From Circinella umbellata (Eukaryota; Mucoromycota; Mucoromycetes; Mucorales; Lichtheimiaceae), in the NCBI GenBank assembly GCA_025093555.1, contig JAIWNF010000027.1, forward strand, positions 248,001 through 312,000: a stretch of 64,000 nucleotides of DNA, written 5' to 3'. The notes below the pieces were generated by a model. The model searched no databases. It was not told where the DNA came from and worked only from the letters and a program-made list of their open reading frames with translations. This document shows positions 26,514 to 40,126 of this stretch, one piece after another (position 1 is the first letter of the stretch; each line of letters starts with the position of its first letter). The translations under genes and the position numbers were made by a program.

Positions 26514-28459
26514 GCACAAATGAGGTGTGTTAATAGGAAATTTGTACATCATGAAGACCGCTTCTCACTGTGGGAATAAACAAAAAAAGTCGGATAAGTA
26601 ACAACACCCTATTTGCTGTTTCTTAACACATTTAGCTGTACTATTTAGTATTTAGACTTATTTGAAATCAATAAATTGGCCTTGTCGTAATAACAATTAT
26701 TAAGTGTTGTTATATTAAGTGTTGTTATGATATCTTTTTTTGTATGTTTCTGCAATTTAAGCACATTAAATAAAATACTAGTATAAGCAGCAAAAAGCAT
26801 AAGAAGAAAACTTTAGTTTTATGCATAGGCTCAGAGAAAAACGTAATGTAAGGCAAACATCAATGTTGACTCATTTTTCTATCAGATTGAGACTTACGTA
26901 CGTATTTGGCTAGTTGGAGAGAAAAAGACAAAGGGTCAGTAAATATATATATAGTAATGTGTACGTTGTTCTGTTAGATGATCAATGGTATAGAAAAACT
27001 TTAATCTACACATTCTAATGTCTACTAAAAATTCAATATACTCACCGAAGAAAATACTTTTTGTGGGTCTTTTACAAATATAAAAAGAATTATGGATTAA
27101 AGCCCTATTTATTTCTTGTTACAATTTTTGCTTTAATATATAATATATATGATAATACAATATTTTAACTATTTAATAATGCAGTTACATATAAACTAGA
27201 ATTACTACCACGGGCTATTAAGCAATTAGTTGTTAAATGTTTTATTTGCTATGTTATAGTAATGTATTTATAGCGAGAGTATATAGTAATTATCTAATAA
27301 TATAATGGTTTTAGTTAATTTCAATGAAAGACTTCTTACGTACTATAGCAAAGAGGTTAGATTTTCTAGAAAAAGTTAATATGCGATGAGCTGTTTGGAA
27401 TTCTACATCATTCTTCTATTCTCACGTTTTTTATTTATTTATTTTTAGGTTACGTAAGAAAGAAATTTATTAATGCAAAATTATTAATGCCGAAGGTGAT
27501 ATTGATAATAATAGTTCTAGTATGCTATATATCACTATTCTAATGTTACTATGCTGTATGCCGACTTTACTAAACTACACTATAAAGATGAGGAATCAAA
27601 AGCTGACAACGACGGGTGTAATTAGTGTGTTATTGGTATCAACCCAAGTTACTAGGAGTAGTTTCTTGAACTAATAATAATACATGTTTCTTTGAATGAG
27701 ATGAAGATTCATCTTTTTAGAGGAGGTGGCCGCGGATTATTTGGCCGCGGATGACGATACGTTAGTAAGAAAAATGATGATGCTTTTTGCATAGCAATTA
27801 TGATTATCGAGATTACTCTCTTGAAAGATATAGTTAATGTTCTTGTTGAGGACAGCTATGATAAAGAATTTAGAACTTAGATGAAAAAATACGGGTTGTA
27901 TTTATGTTTTTTTTACTTATTATATGCATTAACATGAGCTAAGTAAACAAATAAAAAGGAGCAAAAGAATGTAATATATGCATACTATCATACAAGAAAT
28001 ATATGTTGAATCACGCGGCAATAATAAATTTTTAGTTACTGCATGAAAAAGGGGTATTGGTCAACATAAAAATATTATTCTATATACGTAACAAAGAAGA
28101 AATATATGACAATATATAAGATTTCTATATAGCCAATTTTTGGGAACTACGAGAAGCAAGATATGATTTACATATCTGTAAAGATCTTTTTATACGGTAA
28201 AATTATATATTTTTATTAAAGACGAAATTAATTGAGCACACGCTGATTCAGCTTCTTGCTCTTGTCGGCTCACGAAGAGGGGTACTGAAAAACCTGCGGG
28301 GCAGCAGGAAAAAGGTGTAGTTACATCAACAGTAAATGGGGATACAATATATAAGGATATTAGTAGGGAACTATTGTAAAATAATTGGTACGAGAATAAA
28401 AATTAGTGATGCTGGGTGATCTAGTTATAATTGTCGTGGACTTGACATAATGTGATCAA
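24996..28459. other. gene-poor region
   Basis: About 3.5 kb of AT-rich DNA with no acceptable coding frame. It contains a 31-bp poly-A tract, and at about 27726-27755 an isolated GC-rich patch where GGCCGCGGAT occurs twice, about 15 bp apart. The segment next to 24995 is the MED8 promoter side. Confidence 0.45.
26481..26511. repeat. poly-A homopolymer, about 31 bp
   Basis: An uninterrupted A run directly followed by ATCGCACAAATG. It could be the tail of a retrotransposed copy or a slippage-expanded tract. No recognisable gene precedes it. Confidence 0.8.
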
Positions 28460-29560
28460 AGTCGGATTGATCGATCCATCCTTTCGAACTGAAAAAACGC
28501 ACTATTTTCGTAATTAGTGTAAGTGACTGGGCTGCGATTGCTCACAAACATCGTTGGCGGTGACATTGTTTAGAAATATTCGAACGTTCAGTTTCGGAAC
28601 AATTTTTGTATTTGGGATCCTTGAGATCATCTGGGTGAATGGGATCAAAGCCCTTTAATGTTGGAATGTTAGCTTCTTGAGCATTGTGTTGATATGTGGC
28701 AGTTAGTGCTGGTGAACTAGTATACCGATGATATTTCGACCGGGATAGGAGATATCCAGAACACGAGAGGTGTTAATCTTTAGATTACAGAATAGCTGAC
28801 GGATTTCCTGTCGTGTTTTGCGTTTCAGGCATGGGATGTGTATGTATTCAAATTTGGTTCGATTATGATCAGAAAACTGAAAGAATTTACTGGCTTCTGT
28901 GATATTGATTACACAAGAATGTTGTATGCAGGCGGACTTATTGATTACGTGCTTCCTCTTTTTGTTGGGAGGCTGTATAGTTGTTGAACTATGAGAGTAC
29001 GTTGGTACAGGGTGGACCTTTTTGAGTCGTGCTGATGGTGTTACTGCTGCGCTCGTAGTAGTGTCAATGATTGCTGGCGCTGGCTACATTTCATGGAAAA
29101 TGTTTGGAGGTTGCATCTTAAATTTATTTAATGATAAATTTGACGATGTCGGTTTTGAACTTGACTTTGTCAATTGTGATGGTGACAAAGTATTCTGAGG
29201 TTGGGTTGACTTGGCTGCTATTGGTAGAAATGATACGGAAAACAAGGAATGAGTAGTGAAGTAGTGCTGTTTTTTGTGGATCGGACAGTGAGAGCTGATT
29301 CAAGTTCCTTGACTTTAGCTTGTAAAGTTTCATATAGCTTGTTGACTCTATCAAATTGTTGGTGATAATAGCGTTCGTTCTGTTTGTTTGGCGAAGTTCA
29401 ACTTTGAGGACATCCACACGAGAAGGACGGAACGAGTTTGCAGCCTTTCGTATTTTCTCTGATGATATTTGCGATTTTGATTCGAAATGATTATGGTTAT
29501 ATGCTTACCACCCTCAAAAAAGTGATGGCAAGCGGAAAAAGGGCCGATCTTTTTATACAT
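28460..29560 (-). pseudogene. retroelement ORF1/gag-like relic, multiply broken
   Basis: Read on the minus strand, protein-like text continues over about 1.1 kb but changes frame and contains stops. A coiled-coil-like part (FDRVNKLYETLQAKVKELES, about 29380-29290) is followed by a Ser/Thr/Pro-rich basic linker (PPNKKRKHVINKSACIQHS), then KFFQFSDHNRTKFEYIHIPC and LKINTSRVLDISYPGRNIIG. After a stop it resumes in another frame with IPTLKGFDPIHPDDLKDPKY. The order of coiled coil, basic linker and globular domain resembles ORF1/gag-like proteins of fungal retroelements. No reverse transcriptase part is seen nearby. The assignment is inference. Confidence 0.45.
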
Positions 29561-31973
29561 ACCTCACTTCCGTTGATGAGCAATAAACAGTAATACTGGG
29601 TTACTATACGTCTCTGTAACGCTTTTGTATATATTTATCAAGAGAGAAATTGTATATTTTTTTGTACGTATGTTACAATCCGGGCGTAAAAAAATGGCTT
29701 TTGGGCACATAAAAACAGATTATGTAAGATATACGTAATCTATGTCACAAGCAAGTCAACCATGGTATAAACAATTTTCTTGTTCCATACCATGAGGATG
29801 GGCTTATTCAGTAGTAATACAGTATTTAATTTATCTATTCGTTCATGATTATCAAAAACAGTTGCAAAAAGTGGTCACTCTATGTAATATGGTAAACAGC
29901 GATGGAATGTACCGGATCCATATGATGCGAGGAAAAAGTATACTACTTTAAAAAAATCCACGGGAACTTAATGCATTGATTTAGCATTGATGAACTCAAA
30001 ATGTCCGTATCATATTTAAATTAAGTACCTATTACATATTTTGAGTACAAAAAGTAGTATTTTTTTTCTCTTTTTGTCAACATTGCCCCAACCATTTATC
30101 AGTTTAAGCTATATTAATACATATCATCATCAAGTCGGTTGACATCAAAACCTTCTTTTTTCTTCTAGCACTCCTACTATTTTGGATGACATTAAAGCCA
30201 TCGTTATTTCATCAGCGGATTATACGTACCACTACGTATTTCTAAAATAAGTCGTCAAACAAAACAACATTTATCATTTTACATACACGTAAAGCTTTTA
30301 CACAACAACTTAAAGAAGACGAAACAGCATTAAGAGCAGCTCATATGACCAAGAAAACTATTTACAAAAAAATCCTTCATGCATATCAGAAAATCAGAAA
30401 GCTCTTCTTGTCCTTGTACAATAATTATGCTATTTCGCGCGCCATCAGTAGTTTCAAAAATAGCTCGGCAAAATTGACCCTTAACTAGCATGTCGTATTG
30501 ATTAAATTACTTGAATTCCCAACAATGCTACATGTCATATTAAGATAAAAATGATAATTGACTAAAGTTCAAATAGCAGTACTGTATTGCGTACGTATTT
30601 TTTTATTTTCTAATTTCTTTTATGAGCCGTCTCAATCAATATGTCTTTCGAGACGCTGGATTTTAGGAGACATTAATAATAAACAAAAACATTTTCAACG
30701 TATTGCGTACGTATGTAATTTTAAAATCATTCAAACTGATCCAATACCATCACGGGCCACTGCGTTTACCATAAGCTAAAAGAAATCCTATTAATTTATT
30801 AACTGATGAAAATGGTTGTTATGACAGTTACCGTTCTTAGCACAATCTAGTAGTTGTGGAACATATCTCACAATGTACATCATTTGCTAAGAATAATAGG
30901 CTGTAAACAAGATACGCAGCATTGGACTTTATAAAGCAATCACAGATTTAGTAGTATTAGTCAGTTATATAGTTATAGCCAGTGATTAGGTGCTAATAGT
31001 AGTGGTCGTTGAAATTTCTATACATGCCAACGGCATATAATATCATGATGATGGTGTATCAAAAACGCGATATATAACTTCTCGAGTACGGAAATTCTGC
31101 GAGTAAACTCTTTATTATTATTATGTTCTATTTTATTTCTGTGGGTGGGGAAGACGGGCGGGAAAAAGAAAAAATGAATTGATTTAAATTGTTCATTCAA
31201 AAGCTTACGTACTATACATATATGCTTCATAATAAAAAGAAAATAATCGTTAACAACTTATTTTACGAAAATAGTTTTTAGTAGTTTACTTCCACTCTTA
31301 TTTTTATCGTAACCTGCAGCAAGACTTGCCAGTAATAAGAATACTAATTTGTAGTCTACATAGTTTTTTTTATTGTGAATACTTGGATGTTATGTGACTT
31401 GGTATGTTTTTAGTTAAGAAAGAGGGCCACATCGAGTGGCAATACAGTATTTACTTTATTGTCGCGCAAAAATATGACAATCTCGCAATAAAGAGAATCT
31501 CTTCATCTTTTTTAAATTCTCTTTTTCGTCTCTTTTCTCCTTTTCTTTCTTTCTATGACATTTAGTCGGGTTTTATTATTCAATCTTTGTATCAAAACCA
31601 AGAAAGTGCATTACCCCTCATTCGCATTTTATTGTATTGAATATATCCGAGCACACTATATATTATCTCAAGAACCGTTTATTAATCGTACTACAGCAAA
31701 GAGTTTATTATTTACTGGTCAGGTTTACTACTATATAGACTTTATATTTCTTAATTATTCTAGATATTGTTTTTTAAAGCACCTGATTACCATGTTTACT
31801 TGTGATATATTATGTTAAGCTGTCAAATTCCGTTTCCATGGCAACGTAAGAATAATAATACTAAACTCACATAATAAAAGAGTGAAAGATCGGACCGTGT
31901 TTATTCCGACGACGGAATTTTCTGATTACATTTTCTTTCTTCAGTCTTTATATTTATTTTTTAATAAACCTTA
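29561..31973. other. gene-poor region with small coding fragments
   Basis: AT-rich. A plus-strand open stretch at about 30250-30489 (segment RKAFTQQLKEDETALRAAHM) lacks a start and neighbours. Another at 31555-31722 begins with ATG after a pyrimidine-rich leader and reads 56 codons (IRAHYILSQEPFINRTTAKS) up to a GTTTAC donor-like site. The only nearby acceptor would leave a 40-nt intron, shorter than the others worked out here (about 60 nt or more), so a real small gene is possible but unproven. The end of this stretch is the RTP1 promoter. Confidence 0.35.
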
Positions 31974-34900
31974 ATGACCGAAATTACTGAACGAGATCGT
32001 CTTAATAAATTGCTTACTGATGCAGCGATCCTAGTAGTTGCTGGAAAAGATAATTCTGAAGAATCGCAAGGTTCATATTTTGAATCTCTTTTATGACAAA
32101 AACTTTTCTCCTTTTTTTTTCTCTGACTTTTTTTTTTTTGGGGGGGGGGCGTGTCATGAAACTCGTTTTTTTTTGCATAAGAATAGGACAACAAAAAAAT
32201 CTTGAAGAACAACTTGCACAACGATTACATCGAATGACATTGTCCAATGAGAAAAAGAAAGACAACGAACAACAGCGACAAGAAGAAGACAAATTTATAT
32301 CAACAGTAAAAGGAAATGAGAAACAGTTATTTGTTCAGAAATGCCTAGATCTACTTGTTGCGATTCAAGATTCACTTTTATCTGTTATTGAAAACGAACA
32401 AGGTTAGAACTATTGTATATAGAACATCAATATAACACCTTATTTGTGATAATAATAAGATGATATGACATATATATTTATATATATATATATATAGAAC
32501 ACACTGAACGAGAATATATTGGTATAAGAGATTTACGACTTGTTCATACCTTACTACAAGTAATTATATCATGGGGGATGTATCCATACTTTCTACCTGG
32601 AGTAGGGGTCCCTTTATCAAAAAGAGTCAAGTCAGGTTACACTAATCATGGTAACGAACGGAAAAAATTCACTTGCTCTTTATGGCAAAAGAATATTAAG
32701 AATTAAAAATGGATATATAAATATCTAGAGTTATTGACACAGCAAGATCAGTCCAACACATCGTCATTAAAAGCATCCACAAAAGAAGGTATCACCCAAT
32801 TATTACAAACAACAAGTGGACTAGTTGACTTAATATCCAAAACATTTAAAGTACCTACAAGTCAAAATTATACTACTGTTGGATCGATTCTTTTACAACG
32901 ACACTTGCCCGATTTATTTGCTGCATTGTTACAATTGGCCTATGCTCCTGCACCTAAATCCACTATTAGTTCAACACCATCCGCTACTATAAGTAATCCG
33001 GCTATGTTTTTACAAGCAGGAGCTCGAAGTCAACAGAATGCTATTGGAATAACTCGTGCAGAACGTGACAAATGTGCTCGCATGTTTGCATGGCTTTTTG
33101 AAAGGTAACAAAAAAAAGAAATCATACTTGCCTTTAGATATCAGAAAAAAGAGGGCGAGATTATTGACGTGTAAAATAATAATAGAGCAGATGTACATCG
33201 TTGTATGGAATCTTTGATGTTATTATTGGGTACTTCTCCATTACATCCAGTTCCTATTTGGTTACGAAGTATTTGTGGTCGCTTTCTTTCAAAAATTCTT
33301 TTACGACCTAACGGAGTAGCAACAGTAATTGAATTTACCGTGGGAGATGTTGAAAATGGTACATATTATATTTGAAAAATAAATTTTCTTTTACAAAAAA
33401 GACAAAGACTGTTTATAAATATGGACTAATAATATTTTATATCTGTGTAGTATCCTTGGATCAGCTTGAAAAAATTACAAAACTTATTCTTGCTGTACCA
33501 CAACAAATGTCATCAGTAGAAGTGAGTCATGATATTATGGGCAGAAAGGTTTGGAATAATTATTGGTCTTACTAACCTTTTTTTTTTCGTCCACATATTT
33601 ATAGAGCTATTATACAGTAATTGCACCTCAATTACTTACATTATTAAATGACAATATAATAGGTTCAAAAATACGTTTGTCAACACGTCAAGTTGTTACA
33701 TTTATTATCGGAAGGATGATTGGAACCCATCCAAACTTATCAAAAACTCTTATTGTTGACAAGATTATTGGAACTCTTGTGGATAGTTGGAATATAGAAT
33801 ATATTGAACAATCACAAGAAGAAGAATGTCAAATGGATATTATTCCAGAAGAAGAGATGGAACAGTTATTAAAAATACTGCATCAAATGATGGTGGGGGG
33901 TGAACCGTCCCCGGTAGTCATTCAAACATTTTTGGGTGATGCTGTTATTCCCTTATATTATCTCTATGATTTCACTGTCAAATCAAAATCTGGATTACGG
34001 GAAACAGTGTTAGACATTCTTATTACATACTTCCGTATCATGTCACCCCAAGAGATTCTACGTGATTTGAAAACTATTGTATTGTCTAAAAGAGATTTAG
34101 CCGGTGCAAGACTAGTATATTTCAAGGCAGGCCCTTCAGGTGGTGTGGTACTTTGTAAGAGTTCATTTATGCGACCCTTGGCTGGAAATCAACTCCCTAT
34201 TGATCCAAAAGTCATGATTGAATTTATTCAAAAAACAAATAGTCCAGATCTTTGTGGTGATTTCTTTTTATTTTTGTTAAACCAGTATACAAGCCTTCAA
34301 ACTTTGTCGGATGCTGATCCAAGATTGTAAGTATTATTATTTTTACGTTACTGTTTACAGCCATTAAAAAAAATATCGACTCAATATCTATTGTTTGTTA
34401 AATGATTTATTAGGATGTTGTTGATATTACAATTGATTATGGGAATGCAAGATACGCTTGGGACAGAAATTCTTTCAAAACCAGAACAAATTCTTGCGTT
34501 TGCGAATAATGTGGTGACCGATTATGTGGATCGATTAGATGAAGCTAAAAACCGATATAATAGTAAAAAGAAATCATCATCGAACAGTTCGACGGTAGAT
34601 ATCATGAATATTGTATCTGATGAAGACAGGGAAATAATTGGTAATATGCCCACCGAAGAAGATATTGAAAATGACTTGGAATCATTAATTATGGCGATCA
34701 ACTTATTACGAGCTGTAATGCATGGTAATATATAAAAAAAAGCTCTACAAATCTTTGGGATTTTTATTTCTCAAATTCTCAAATTTATAAAACAAAAAAC
34801 TTACCGTCCTATCCTTTTCTTCCCAAACTTAACATATATATAAAGAAAATGATGAACTGTCATCGCGATCCAGTCAATTATTAGAAAGTTCTGTCGGTCC

Positions 34901-35977
34901 ATTAAAACAATTAGAATCATATCGAATTCAGGAACTTCAAGAACCTGTGCATGAAATTATGTTAGCTATCACTTCCTATATTTCAGCACAAAAATTATCT
35001 AACAAGAGCAAGGACAAAAAGAACAATAAAAATCCAGATAATGGCTCTGAAGAGAAATTCCTTGAAGCCATGAGAGCACTACAAGATGATTTATTGCCTG
35101 TCCGTGCTCATGGAATTGGTATCTTACGTGATTTGGTTCTTGCCAAGGATCCTCTAATATCTTCAGGCGAAGCTTTGGATAATGTTCTTGATATTTTTAT
35201 TCGGTTGGTACAAGATGAGGATAGTTATATTTATTTGAACGCAATCAAAGGATTATCTGCATTGACAGATATCCATGGTAACGCAATCATTAAAAAATTG
35301 GGTGATATTTATGCGGATGAAAAAGAAAGTTTGGATAATCGTTTACGAGTCGGCGAAGCATTATTACAAACTGTACAGCGATCAGGAGAGGCGTTGAGTT
35401 TACATGGTAAAAAAAAAGTCTGTTATATACAATTAAGTAGCTTTTAGTGAAAAAAAGATACCTGATGTTGATAATGATAACCGTTGTAATGTTATGTAGT
35501 GGGTACATTAGTAAAGCCACTTGAAAAAGTATTAGCTCGACGAAAAGTAGATACATATTTACGTGTTTCTGCATTATCGATTTTGAGCACTGCTTGTCAA
35601 ACATGCCCTATGGCTTTAAAAGGATTTATGCAACCATTGACAAACTGGGTCCTTAATATTTTGGAATTTGAAAAAGAACCTGAAATACGACGAGGTAAAG
35701 AAACCTTTTTTTTCACTCCCACTGTATCTTCCTGAAACAACAATTTAATCAAATTGTCTATTGATCTTTTTTAATAGCTTCAACAATGTTAATTTTATCC
35801 TTGTTTCGTGGTCTTGCAACTGATACTTTATACCAGTTCCCGACTGAAGAGCTTCGTCGTACATATCGAACACTTCGATATATTGAGGAAACAGATACTG
35901 ATGAATTAACAAGAAATCATGCTCGTACCGCATTAAGTGACCTGAACGTTATTATGCGTAGAGAACTTTTTGAATAA
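31974..35977 (+). CDS. RTP1: RNA polymerase II nuclear-import/assembly factor Rtp1 (TANGO6-like)
   Basis: HEAT/ARM-type helical repeat protein; the yeast Rtp1 family is required for nuclear import of RNA polymerase II subunits. Eleven exons: 31974-32070, 32187-32402, 32498-32635, 32729-33104, 33186-33358, 33451-33521, 33605-34326, 34414-34724, 34846-35406, 35500-35694, 35778-35977; 1019 aa. The C-terminal Rtp1 domains are clear: FLEAMRALQDDLLPVRAHGI, SYIYLNAIKGLSALTDIHG, and the end ELTRNHARTALSDLNVIMRR. For exon 6 I preferred the GTGAGT donor at 33522 over a later GTTTGG site; it gives SSVESYYTVIAPQLLTLL. An unusually T/G-rich intron 1 includes a run of G at about 32142-32150. No break is seen. 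Confidence 0.9.
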
Positions 35978-36268
35978 AAAAAAATCACAATCCTTTCGAC
36001 TCCTTCGCATTCTTTCAATCCATGACCATATCCTCCTGCCTCAATCATAACTCCTCCGGTCCAATCCAAAAATAAAAACCCAAATTTGAACAATAGATAT
36101 AGATTAAAAAAATAGTCTAATAAAAAACAAGCTGTATATATTATTTACAAGAAGTAACTTTTTTTTGGGTGATAAACGTAAATGTTGTATGAGTTGTTGA
36201 TGTTGTTATGAAGAGTTAAAAAAGTTTGGCTGTGTATATTTTTATGTATTATCGAATTAGACGAATAA

Positions 36269-36771
36269 TTATTTACTCTTGTCAGGACGAGCAATAACAG
36301 TATCCAACTTATCTCCCAACTTGACAAAAGTATGTCGAAGAACGCGTGAATCAACTGATAACTTTTTACCCATGTCTTGAACAATCAAGGGATTGGCGTC
36401 GAAATGCATTATCCAATACCTAAAAAATAAAGTAAATAAAACATTACGTTTTTTAGTTTTCTATTTTTTGTTGTTGTTGACAAGATAGCTTCTATTTGTA
36501 TGATTAACTTACTGTCCCTCTGAAAAATATTCTTGATGTCTCTTGATACGGTGAGGAAGAGTTTTATCGCCCCAATTATCGAAACCTCGAACAACACCAC
36601 CACGATTCAATACTTGAGTAGCAGAGGTTCTAATAAGATCCTTCAAATTGCTCTAATAATAAAAATAAATAAACAGTTCTATCCATGAAAAGTAACTCTA
36701 TTATTTCATTGAGCGAGCTTTACCTCTGCAAGTGTCGATCGTGCAATACACACTAATTCGTAAAATGGCAT
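36269..36771 (-). CDS. MRP17: mitochondrial small ribosomal subunit protein bS6m
   Basis: Component of the mitochondrial 37S/28S ribosomal small subunit, homologous to bacterial S6. Three exons, 36771-36724, 36652-36513 and 36419-36269, give 112 aa. It starts MPFYELVCIARSTLAE, continues with LIRTSATQVLNRGGVVRGF and GDKTLPHRIKRHQEYFSEGQ, and ends with HFDANPLIVQDMGKKL and LDTVIARPDKSK. These match the mitochondrial S6 pattern, including the conserved G-x-VRGF-x-NWG element. It is convergent with RTP1, about 290 bp from its stop. A separate cleaved presequence is not obvious, as is common for this protein. Confidence 0.93.
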
Positions 36772-38390
36772 ATTATAATAAAAAGTAAATAAAGGTTAAG
36801 CAACAAGAAAAAAAAGGCTTGCAGATTGTGTATGTATGAAGTGTGTGGCTGGCGGAGTAGAAAAATATAAACAAAATGTTTTGTTTCCCCTAGACTTCAC
36901 CAGAATGTCGATATTTCAAAAATGAAAAGACCGAATAATCAATTACGATTACTTAGGTTCCGGCTGTTACAAAAAGAGCAAGAAAGATAATGTAAATTTA
37001 AATTTCTAAATTGCGGTATTCATTGATGCAAGATATACGTAGATAAATAAAAAATTATTTATGAAGAACAATCACTGACTGGACTAGTGATATATTATTA
37101 ATTACGTACTAAACTATATCTGCTATTTCTAAATGAACACAATAAGACTTCTTCAATTCAAGTGGAATATACTTAACTATCATTTTAATCTTACAACTGA
37201 TTAGCAAATCAATCGCTCTAGGCTACATATTATTAAGATATGTAACTCTTAGTTTCTTAAACATCTTTTCATCCCCATAGCTCCATGAGCATAAGCAAAC
37301 AAGTAAATACTTACAGAAGTCAAAGCTGCGGTGAACATGTAAAAAACATCCATAGGCTAACCAAAGATTAGTTGACCTAATTTGGTCTGTTCTGGTCTGA
37401 ATAGATGTTGAATAACTGTTGGTACAAGGACGAATGGCGAGTTTGAACATTGTGAATCGTTGCCAAACGAATAATTATATTCTCAAAAATAAATCATTGA
37501 TGTTTAAGAAGCTAATTCAAATATAGTTGGAGTAGACTAACTCTGATGGTTGATATTGATAGGTATGTAATTAAGGCTCTTTTTTTAGCTGTTTTCAAAA
37601 ATATTCTTGGAATCCAACAACTTTTCATATATTGATGAGATCTATAATCCCGGAGAGTCAAGTACAACAGACATCAAAACATTGAATGTAAGGGTATTGA
37701 TAATTATTTAAATACGTAATCAATATTATTTTTCAAGAGAGAAGCAGATTATTTGAGTATACTTTTGCTGTACACTAACTTACTGTTTATATATTATTTT
37801 CTTTTCTACGTAGTTACGTAAATCAAATTCTATTTATGGGCATAGAGCAGTAACATTTACCATCAAAAACTAGGCTAATAAATATAGTATCTTATTAAGA
37901 AGAACAGTTATCCGCTTCTTTTTCTTGTCCACAAGCAACCGTTGCTTTTCAGATCACTTTTATGTTTGTCTTTCTCTTTTAGGATATTCTCACCCTCATA
38001 AAAAAAAATACACAGGCAATGTTTAATTTGTTTTACAATTCACATGATTAAACTTTTGGGTAACAAATTTTTAATCTTTCTTATATTTAAATTTTAATAG
38101 GTGGGAAAACGTCACTATTATCATTTAAAAAAAGCCATAAGTTGTGGAGCCAACTTAAATAAAAAAGATAAATCATTATGAAATAATAAAATAATAATAA
38201 GGGTGATAGTGGTAATAATAATATAAAATGACTATAATAAACAAACACCAAATGTCTGTGGGTGTGGATGTGTGGGTGTCAAAATGTTTTCGTGAGTATA
38301 TTTGAATCGAAGTTATATTTTCCGACAATTATTATTATTACCCAATACTTCTCCCTCGTGGCTTGTTTTTCCTCTCTCCAAACTAATCGA
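36772..38390. other. intergenic between bS6m and mitoferrin
   Basis: Divergent promoter region, AT-rich, 1.6 kb. A minus-strand open frame at 37223-37450 has odd composition and no family signal. The last 100 bp before 38391 contain a pyrimidine-rich leader. Confidence 0.45.
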
Positions 38391-39464
38391 ATGGATACAA
38401 TTGAGGATCAATATGAATCCCTCGGGTCTAATGCGTCCATGTCCCAAAATGCCATTGCGGGAGCATTTGCTGGTATTGGTGAACATTGTTTGATGTACCC
38501 GATTGATGCTTATAAGGTATATAACAAAGAGAGAAAATAAAGTTTTTATTTTTCCTTTTTCATAAACGAATAGAGATTTGTATTTATATATATGATATTT
38601 ATTATTGATAATAATAATAAACTTCACTTTTAGACACGTGTCCAAGTATTACATAAAACAAAAGCACTAACATTAAGGAAAACCTGGCGAGGTGTATATT
38701 CTGTTGTTATGGGTGCAGGTCCTGCTCATGCACTTCATTTCGCGACGTTTGAATATTGTCGAGCGCGATTTGCAAACTCAACACACGATATTGTTGCATC
38801 CGGAGCCGCCGGAGCATGTGCTACGTTTGTGCATGATGCATTAATGACACCCTTTGACGGTAATAATAATAATGATAATGATAATAGATATAAACTTGGG
38901 TTTCATCCAATAGCTTTTCTTCTATAAAAAAAACTAATATACAACGTATTAGTAATTAAACAGAGAATGCAGTTGGCATCGTATCAAAGTGTACGTGAAT
39001 GTGCAAGAAAAGTTTATGCAGCCGAAGGATGGAAAGCTTTCTATATTTCATTTCCAACCACGTTATCAATGTCAGTTCCTTTTCAATCGATTCAATTTGC
39101 CATGTATGATTATGCAAGTGGTGTATTGAATCCTAGTAATACATATGATCCCAAATCTCATATGATGGCAGGTGCTCTCGCTGGCGTTGTTGCGTCGTCC
39201 ATCACTACACCACTTGATGTCATTAAAACACTATTACAAACTCGAGGTAGTGCAACGGATCCACGGATACGACATTGTTCAGGTTTTTGGGAAGCTGCGA
39301 AATTGATTTCTGAACTTCATGGTTCAGCGGGTTTCTTTCGTGGTTTCAAGCCTCGTGTGTTAACTCACATGCCAAGTACAGCGATAAGCTGGAGTGTTTA
39401 TGAATATTTCAAATGGTTCCTTTCATCATCTAATACTTTATCAGCATCACCATCATCATCTTAA
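38391..39464 (+). CDS. MRS4: mitoferrin, mitochondrial iron carrier
   Basis: Inner-membrane carrier (SLC25A28/37, yeast Mrs3/Mrs4) that imports Fe2+ for Fe-S and haem synthesis. Three exons, 38391-38516, 38634-38859 and 38953-39464, give 287 aa. The three carrier repeats show PIDAYKTRVQ, PFDVIKQRMQ and PLDVIKTLLQTRG. Mitoferrin-typical features include IAGAFAGIGEHCLMYPIDAY, VMGAGPAHALHFATFEY, ISFPTTLSMSVPFQSIQFAM and FFRGFKPRVLTHMPSTAI. The exon 3 acceptor is the TTAG at 38949-38952, not the CAG 11 bases further on: only the first restores the DVIKQRMQ signature. The second intron holds an imperfect GATAAT repeat. Confidence 0.95.
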
Positions 39465-39534
39465 TTCAATTTTGGTATCAACAACCAACAACAATATTAA
39501 TTGTTTTTCCGTCTTTAATACATGATTATACGGC

Positions 39535-39573
<39 letters not shown>

Positions 39574-40126
39574 TAACACTCACTCTCTTACAAACACGAT
39601 GACACTTCTATTCACTGACATAAACATGATATACTCACAATATCAACATCTCCAATTTTTCCATCTATAGACTCTTTTCAGTAGTTTATTATATATAATA
39701 ATAATTCATGCAAACACCCATCCATACACATAAAACACTCACATCTGTAAACCCAAAATTCTCAATACTATGTCTCAAACTTGTCTTCTCATCCGTCACT
39801 TTTTCAATTGTACAATAACTCCATATTTTTCACAAACAACTATATATAAATTGATTATCCCCATAGCAATCTTTGTCATGAAAATCGTCTTTTTCTTTCT
39901 TTTAATGTACATATATATATATTTGACAATATTTAAACATGATGGATGCTTGGTTATTAGGTTGAGATATGTACTTGGGTAATTTTATTATTTATTTTTG
40001 CATAAAATAAGTTATAACTGTTTTATCTGAACTATATAATACCTCCGCAAAAAAAAAAAAGCTCTCCTAAATCCTTTAATTACAAACTGATAACTTTATA
40101 TATAACTAGCTTGCTTTAACTCAGTA
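39465..40126. other. intergenic with (TA)n tract
   Basis: 3' region of the mitoferrin gene. A TA dinucleotide run is at about 39538-39566. No coding frame accepted. Confidence 0.5.

Noticed and set aside
26364..26579. Plus-strand open frame across a poly-A tract
   Set aside because: Its length depends on the A-run read as poly-Lys; no family signal on either side.
37223..37450. 75-codon minus-strand open frame in the mitoferrin/bS6m intergenic region
   Set aside because: No start context, no family signal, no matching exons nearby.
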